Origin: Deinococcus humi
Lineage (GTDB): Bacteria; Deinococcota; Deinococci; Deinococcales; Deinococcaceae
Assembly: GCF_014201875.1 (NCBI RefSeq)
Contig: NZ_JACHFL010000005.1
Coordinates: 316,352 to 380,351 of the forward strand
Direction of reading: 5' to 3'
DNA length: 64,000 bases
Made by a program: the position numbers and the translations under genes. Every line of letters starts with the position of its first letter. Positions within the stretch are counted from its first letter, which is position 1. Under the pieces are notes generated by a model. It had not been told where the DNA came from. It ran no database searches and worked only from the letters and a program-made list of their open reading frames with translations. This document shows, in pieces, positions 54,798 through 64,000 of the stretch.

Positions 54798-57085
54798 GAC
54801 CCCTCCGCAGGCAGACTGACCTGGAAGGTGGTGCCGTGTCCAGGCGTGCTCTCCAGCCACACCCGGCCCCCATGACGTTCCACGATCTTGCGCGCGATGG
54901 CCAGGCCCATTCCGCTGCCCTCGTAGGTCTCGCGGGTATGCAGCCGCTGGAAGATGGTAAAGATGCGCTCGAAGTAGTCCGGAGCGATCCCAATGCCGTT
55001 GTCCGCGATCCGCACGGTGACGTATGAGCCGTGCTCCTGCGCTACGATCTGCACGTCCGGCGCCCGCTCGGGGTGGTGGAATTTGAGGGCGTTGCCTATC
55101 AGGTTCTGAAAGAGCTGGCGCAGCTGGGTGGCGTCACCCGGCACCGTGGGCAGTGGCCCGACGACAACCCGCGCGCCCGTCTGGTCTACCTGGGCCTGCA
55201 GGTCCTGCAGAACCTGCTCCATCAGTACCCTGAGATCCACCGGTCTGTGCTGCATCGGCGCGGAGCCCACCCGCGAGAAGGCCAGCAGATCCTGTAACAG
55301 CGTGCCCATCCGCGCAGTCGCGTCCCCGATGAACTGGATATAGCTATCGGCCCGCTCATCAAGCTGTCCGCCGTAGCGCCGCGACAGGAGCTGCGAGAAG
55401 CTGGTGATGGTCCGGAGCGGCTCTTGCAGGTCATGCGAGGCCACGTAGGCGAACTGCGCGAGTTCCGCGTTGCTGCGCTCCAATTCCTCGGTGCGCCGCG
55501 CCAGGGCGAAGACGCTCTGGGCACGCTCCAGCGTCAGGCCCAGGCTGTGGACTGCCGTGACCAGCAAGGCCTTGTCGGCCGCATCCCAGCGCCGCTCGTT
55601 GAACAACGGCACATTGAAAATGCCGATCACCCGGCCCCCCACCATCACGGGCAGACAGGCTGCCGCGCGCAGGTGGCCCGCCACTTCCGGATCGATGTCG
55701 GTGTCCGGCGCATAGGCCTCGATGAAGTACGGTTCCAGGGTCTGGGTACAGTGATCCAGGGTGGGCGTCCGGCCCACCGGGAAGCCGGCGTCGATGGCCT
55801 GCTGGAGGGCCGGGTTGCCCACGTCGCCCACCTGCACCTGAGCGCGCCATCTCCCCTCCACGTTCTCGAAGTAGGCGGCGTAGCCGGGCGGCAGCAGCGA
55901 GAGCACCAGATGCTGCGTGCGCTGCACTAGGGTCAGGTGATCGCCGCCTCCGACCAGATCGCCCGAGAGCCGTGCGACCCCCTCCAGCGCCTGCGTGCGG
56001 GCCAGCAATTCGGCGTTCTGAGCGGCGAGCCGCCGGGCGGTCTCGGTCCGCTCCAGGGCCAGCCCCAGACTGCGGCCCACGGCACGGAAGACCGCCTGAT
56101 GATGGGGGGACCAGTGTGGCTGGTCCTTGACGCCCAGCGCAAACATCGCCTGGAGGGTGCCTTCCATGCTGAGCGGATAAACCGCCACGCTCTGATACGC
56201 CTCTGTCTGCGCGAACTGCTCGACCTCAGGATTCCAGCCTTCGACGAAGACCGGTTCGCCCGTCCGCATGGCCTCTGCGAAAAGTGGGGTGTCCAGCGGC
56301 ATCCCGGCCTGAATGGCGCCCAGCAAACCCGGATTGGCCTCCAGATCATCGGTGTGGACCTTGGCCCGCCACCGGCCACTCTCCAGCGCGTAGTAGACGC
56401 TGGTGCAGCCGGGAAAGAGCACGCCCAACATATCCACGACCCGCCCGGACAGCACCAGCACGTCCGTCTCGGTGTCGGCCAGTTCGGAGAACTGAACGAA
56501 GGCCTCAAGCTCGGCGGCGCGGCCCTGCGCCTGCCGTTCCAGGGTCCTGGAGAGCTGCGTGCGCTCCAGCGCCAGGGCACACTGCCCGGCCAGGGTTCGC
56601 AGGAAGTACTCCTCGTCCGGGGTGAATTCATGGGGCGCTTCAAAGTCCAGCACGATCACGCCCAGCGGACGACCCCCTTCCACCATCGGCAGGACCGCGT
56701 TGGCGACGGCGGCCACACCGCCTGTCCGGGCTTCGAGGTCCGGGTACGCGGCGACCAGCTCGCCGGCCTTGCGAAAGAACAGCGGAGTATTCGAGCGCAA
56801 CGCATCTGGACTGGGCCTGTGACCTTCTAGGTCGCCGTCCTGCCAGATGCTGGCGGTGTCCTGACCCTTGCGAGCCGTGACGTGAAGCCGCCCTCCCTGA
56901 ACAATCAAGACCGTGCCGGAGATGGCGTTCAGGGCCGTCAGCCCATCGTTGAGAATAATATCGAAGACCTCGTTCGGCTGACGGACCGCCGCCAGGGCCT
57001 GCGTCACGCGCAGAAGGTGTGCGAGCAGGTACACGGCGTCCGGCGCTCCCAGCTGGGGCGAGTTCAGTAGGGAGAGGTCCATCAT
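54794..57085 (-). CDS. Multi-GAF sensor histidine kinase, partner of the receiver
   Basis: A 763-residue kinase. GAF-like modules lie at about 15-170, 195-350 and 365-525. HisKA follows with His551 in [15 protein letters not shown], then HATPase with FQNLIGNALKFHHP, ADNGIGI and GSGMGLAIAR. No membrane segment is seen. The ATG at 57085 (MMDLSLLNS) or 57082 is likely; longer frames are unsupported. TACACT lies 11 nt upstream. The receiver gene overlaps its end. It is a near-copy in design of the kinase at the left edge of the window. Confidence 0.88.
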   Translation of the reverse strand: MMDLSLLNSPQLGAPDAVYLLAHLLRVTQALAAVRQPNEVFDIILNDGLTALNAISGTVLIVQGGRLHVTARKGQDTASIWQDGDLEGHRPSPDALRSNTPLFFRKAGELVAAYPDLEARTGGVAAVANAVLPMVEGGRPLGVIVLDFEAPHEFTPDEEYFLRTLAGQCALALERTQLSRTLERQAQGRAAELEAFVQFSELADTETDVLVLSGRVVDMLGVLFPGCTSVYYALESGRWRAKVHTDDLEANPGLLGAIQAGMPLDTPLFAEAMRTGEPVFVEGWNPEVEQFAQTEAYQSVAVYPLSMEGTLQAMFALGVKDQPHWSPHHQAVFRAVGRSLGLALERTETARRLAAQNAELLARTQALEGVARLSGDLVGGGDHLTLVQRTQHLVLSLLPPGYAAYFENVEGRWRAQVQVGDVGNPALQQAIDAGFPVGRTPTLDHCTQTLEPYFIEAYAPDTDIDPEVAGHLRAAACLPVMVGGRVIGIFNVPLFNERRWDAADKALLVTAVHSLGLTLERAQSVFALARRTEELERSNAELAQFAYVASHDLQEPLRTITSFSQLLSRRYGGQLDERADSYIQFIGDATARMGTLLQDLLAFSRVGSAPMQHRPVDLRVLMEQVLQDLQAQVDQTGARVVVGPLPTVPGDATQLRQLFQNLIGNALKFHHPERAPDVQIVAQEHGSYVTVRIADNGIGIAPDYFERIFTIFQRLHTRETYEGSGMGLAIARKIVERHGGRVWLESTPGHGTTFQVSLPAEGS

Positions 57086-57381
57086 GGCTACCGGGCAGTG
57101 TAGGCGCTCAGGTGCGGAGCTTGTGTGGGCGTGAGGCTCCAGACAGGCGGAGTAATGGGGAGGGGTGGCACTCTCCTTTAGGAACAGCCGGATGAACGTC
57201 ATCAGACGTGTGTCTGTTCCGGTCACCGCGTCAGGCCATGCTGATGCTCGCCAGACTGCGCCTGCGCACCTTGAGCTGAACGTTCAGGCATCTCAGTGCT
57301 CAGGTGAGCAGGTCTATCCCTCCCCGCGTCACGTCTGGCCTGAACACCGCGCTCTCAATCCAGGCGCGGCAGGACCGCCCC

Positions 57382-58179
57382 CTAACCCACCGCTCTTTCC
57401 AGCCGTGCTGGGCTGTCGGCCTCAATCACCTGCGCGCCCACGGCCCCAAAAGCAAGTTTTGCTTCCGCCGGGGCGCAGTCGGTGATCCAGGCACTCACGT
57501 CAGCCAGCGCCGCGAAGGTGGCGAATCCGGCGTGACCCCACTTGCTGTGGTCCGCGATCAACAGGCTCCGCTGCGCGCGGCGCATGATCGCCGCCTTCTG
57601 CTGGGCCTCGACCAGGTTACTGTTGGTCAGGCCGCGTCCGGGGTCAATGCTGGTGCAGCCCACCAGAAAAATGTCGTAGGAGTAACGCTCCACGGTAGCC
57701 AATGCGTCCGGGCCAGTCACGCTGTAGGTCGATCCATAGATCTCTCCGCCCACCACGTACAGCGCACACTCTCCATTGAGTTCATACGCGACGTCAATGG
57801 CGTGTGTGACCACCCGCAGCGTGCGGGTCAGGGCAGGCGTCCGGCGCAGCGCCTGGGCGACCTGCAAGGCTGTTGTTCCAGCGTCCAGATATACAGTCTG
57901 CCCTGGCTGAAGGAGTGCCGGCACCCGTTGCGCCAGGCGAGCTTTGCCTCCCTGCTCGGCCTGCTGGCGGTCGCTGTAGCGCTGATCCTGGCTCGCCAGC
58001 GCCGCGCCGCCATGTACCTTGCGAATCAGGCCGCGTTGCGCCAGCACATCAAGGTCTCGCCGCGCCGTCGCGCCGCTGATGCCCAGGTGCTCCGTCAGCG
58101 CTACCGTCCGCACCGTCCCCTGACGGGCCAACAGGTCAAGAATCCGGGTCAGGCGTTCCTCGGCGAGCGGGGCGGTCAT
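57382..58179 (-). CDS. DeoR-family regulator, likely of fructose PTS genes
   Basis: A 265-residue repressor of the DeoR/GlpR family. The N-terminal HTH reads [21 protein letters not shown]-terminal sugar-phosphate sensor domain includes [12 protein letters not shown] and [12 protein letters not shown]. It is divergent from a fructose PTS operon, the usual place of FruR-type DeoR repressors that respond to fructose-1-phosphate. TATCCT (58188-58193) stands 8 nt before ATG 58179, a leaderless start; ATG 58185 would be only 2 nt from that box. The proposed operator is listed separately. Confidence 0.85.
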   Translation of the reverse strand: MTAPLAEERLTRILDLLARQGTVRTVALTEHLGISGATARRDLDVLAQRGLIRKVHGGAALASQDQRYSDRQQAEQGGKARLAQRVPALLQPGQTVYLDAGTTALQVAQALRRTPALTRTLRVVTHAIDVAYELNGECALYVVGGEIYGSTYSVTGPDALATVERYSYDIFLVGCTSIDPGRGLTNSNLVEAQQKAAIMRRAQRSLLIADHSKWGHAGFATFAALADVSAWITDCAPAEAKLAFGAVGAQVIEADSPARLERAVG

Positions 58180-58375
58180 CTGCATGAAGGATAGCCCATA
58201 GGACAAAATTGCTCAAATATCGTCAGGGCTTAATCTGATTGCCGTAAGCATGAGCAGCCTTAGGAGAGATCGTCCCTCAGGAGGCCCGCATCCATTCTTA
58301 GCCCTCCCATAAGCCGAATCTGGTGCTCCCATCTTTACCATTCCGGGCGGAGCGACAGCTCTTCATTCCAGGGAC

Positions 58376-58404
58376 TTGCAATTTTTCCTCCTCTCACTTA
58401 TGAT
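58376..58404 (+). promoter_or_regulatory. Promoter of the fructose PTS operon
   Basis: TTGCAA (58376-58381) and TATGAT (58399-58404) with a 17-bp spacer, close to the sigma70 pattern. Transcription should start near 58411, just before the direct repeats proposed as operator. Confidence 0.7.
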
Positions 58405-58414
58405 CCGAATTGAT

Positions 58415-58447
58415 CAAAAGTAATCATAGTTTACCAAAAGGAATCAT
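58415..58447 (+). promoter_or_regulatory. Direct-repeat operator candidate (DeoR/FruR)
   Basis: CAAAAGTAATCAT at 58415-58427 and CAAAAGGAATCAT at 58435-58447: one mismatch in 13 nt, 20 bp apart, so on the same face of the helix. It lies just downstream of the predicted start site, where a bound repressor would block elongation. Likely bound by the divergent DeoR-family protein. Confidence 0.6.
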
Positions 58448-58484
58448 CAAGCGGCTCAACCGTGAAGCCGCACAGGGGGCAGAC

Positions 58485-60976
<2,492 letters not shown>

Positions 60977-60980
<4 letters not shown>

Positions 60981-61948
60981 GCGCCGCTTCCTTACATGTC
61001 GTGACGCTGACCCTCAATCCCGCCCTCGACCTGACGGTTCACGCCGACGGCTGGCGGCAGGGCGAGGTCAACAGTGGGCAGGGCTTTCAACTGGACGCCG
61101 GCGGCAAGGGCGTGAACGTGGCCGCCTTCCTGGCCGACTGGGGCCTGAGCGTCACCGCGACTGGGTTGCTGGGCGACGAGAATCCTGAGGCATTTGAGGG
61201 ACTGTTCCGGGCCAAAAGCGTGCACGACGCCTTCGTCCGCGTTCCTGGATCCACCCGCGTGGGCATCAAGCTGGTGGACGGCGCGGCGCAGGAGACCACC
61301 GACATCAACCTGCCAGGGCTGGCGGCCATCCCACAGGCACTGGCCGAGCTGGACACGCGCCTGAGCGCGTTGACGGCGGACCACACCGTCTTCGTGCTGG
61401 CAGGCAGCCTGCCGCCAGGCGTGGACGCGGGCTTCTACGCCCGGCTGACCGCGAAGCTGCGTGGGGCAGGCTGTTTCGTGGCCCTGGACACCAGCGGCCC
61501 GGCGCTGACCGCGGCCCTGGCGGCAGATGTCCTGCCCGATCTGGTCAAGCCGAACATCCACGAATTGGAGGCCGCACTGGGCCGTTCGCTCCACGGCGAG
61601 GCGGAGGTGCTGGCGGCGGCGCGGGAGCTGTTGCGGCGTGGGGCCAGTCTGGTGGCCGTGTCGCAGGGCGAACAGGGAGCGCTGCTGGTAAGCAGCCACG
61701 AGGCGGTACGCGCCCGTCCCCCCCATGTGAACGTCAAAAGCACCGTCGGCGCGGGCGACGCCATGGTGGCGGGCCTGATTTCAGCCCACGCCGACCGCTT
61801 GGGGCTGACCGACGCTGCCCGTCGTGCCACAGCTTTCAGCGTGGGCGCCATCACCCGGCTGGGCGCCCACCTGCCCCCCCACGCCGAACTGGAGAAGTTC
61901 GTGACGCAGGTGGCCGTTGAAGCCGTGGAAGGGGTGGAAACGGCGTGA
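60977..61948 (+). CDS. fruK: 1-phosphofructokinase FruK
   Basis: A 323-residue PfkB-family kinase converting fructose-1-phosphate to fructose-1,6-bisphosphate. The family motifs are the N-terminal GGKGVNVA and the C-terminal [11 protein letters not shown], with catalytic Asp261. Neighbours are the PTS phosphotransfer protein and FruA, the classical fructose operon order. Its ATG overlaps the upstream stop as ATGA. Confidence 0.95.
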
Positions 61949-62012
61949 CCTTCAACCCTCTGCAAGCAGGACATCGACATCTAACCTCTTCCCTCTCCCA
62001 GGAGGCTTCCCC

Positions 62013-63806
<1,794 letters not shown>

Positions 63807-63840
63807 GGGAGGTGTGGGGACGTAACGGATGGAAGTTAAA

Positions 63841-63875
63841 GAAGAGGCGGCCCAGCAGATCTGGGCCGCCTCTTC
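63841..63875. terminator. Strong hairpin terminator after fruA
   Basis: A perfect 15-bp stem, GAAGAGGCGGCCCAG (63841-63855) with its complement (63861-63875), around a 5-nt loop. It sits between fruA and a convergent gene. The minus-strand side is followed by a T-rich stretch, so it may serve both directions. Confidence 0.8.
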
Positions 63876-63934
63876 TGGCAGGCAGAACTGCACGAGATCA
63901 AAGTAGGCTGGCGTGAACCCCCCAGCCCACTGGA

Positions 63935-64000
63935 TCAGTTGCGAGGCATGCGGAGTTCGAGGTACATGTTGGGCCGGATCGCCTGGTAGTCGCGCGTGAA
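63935..64000 (-). CDS. C-terminal end of a gene leaving the window
   Basis: The last 21 codons and TGA stop of a minus-strand gene that continues past 64000. The visible end reads YQAIRPNMYLELRMPRN. It converges on fruA, with the terminator between. Product unknown. Confidence 0.5.
   Translation of the reverse strand, partial: FTRDYQAIRPNMYLELRMPRN

Overview
The window is GC-rich and looks like an accessory-rich stretch of a Deinococcus replicon, not D. radiodurans itself as far as memory allows. The clues are multi-GAF histidine kinases with a shared [15 protein letters not shown] kinase core, BTAD-type ATPase regulators, a caa3-like oxidase, and many genes whose only upstream signal is a -10-like box 5-8 nt before the start codon (leaderless mRNAs are known to be common in Deinococcus). 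The amount of accessory content and gene decay suggests a megaplasmid or variable chromosomal region; this is inference.

Layout. 0-5 kb: a large sensor kinase, a tiny membrane protein and a MerA-like flavoprotein. 5.2-5.6 kb: decayed thioredoxin and receiver-domain remnants. 5.8-9.6 kb: an APC permease, a small helical protein and a MerR-GyrI regulator with a MerR-type 19-bp-spacer promoter. 9.9-11.2 kb: QueF and a YhhQ-type transporter (queuosine precursor handling). 11.8-12.5 kb: an MBL-fold hydrolase. 12.65-24.4 kb: one tight minus-strand operon of ten genes (CoxB with fused cytochrome c, CoxA-CoxC fusion, a small membrane protein, CtaG, a membrane cytochrome c, a gluconate-dehydrogenase subunit-3-like protein, a GMC oxidoreductase, a cupredoxin-like lipoprotein, a PQQ dehydrogenase with N-terminal cytochrome c, and an exported protein). 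It is read from a clear promoter and is divergent from a MarR-GNAT fusion. This could be a complete periplasmic substrate-to-oxygen electron chain.

26-30.6 kb: an AT-richer glycan island (flippase, GT2, GT4) bracketed by what look like IS4-type transposase fragments. 31.3-39.5 kb: a broken LuxR HTH, a DUF4242 protein, a LuxR-family ATPase regulator, a Gre-like factor, an MFS carrier, a small HAD protein, a homocysteine methyltransferase and an SDR. 39.7-53.9 kb: two tandem BTAD-ATPase regulators followed by a run of exported proteins (DUF4352-like, WD40, TolB-like, two proteins sharing an unrecognised exported domain) and small ORFs. 54-57 kb: a decayed malE fragment and a histidine kinase/receiver pair. 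57.4-63.8 kb: a fructose PTS locus (DeoR regulator, EIIA-HPr-EI fusion, FruK, FruA) with a good promoter, an operator-like direct repeat and a strong terminator.

No tRNA, rRNA, CRISPR array or intact insertion sequence was seen. Long antisense ORFs are GC-driven shadows and are left out. All family names are from reading the sequence; no database search was run.
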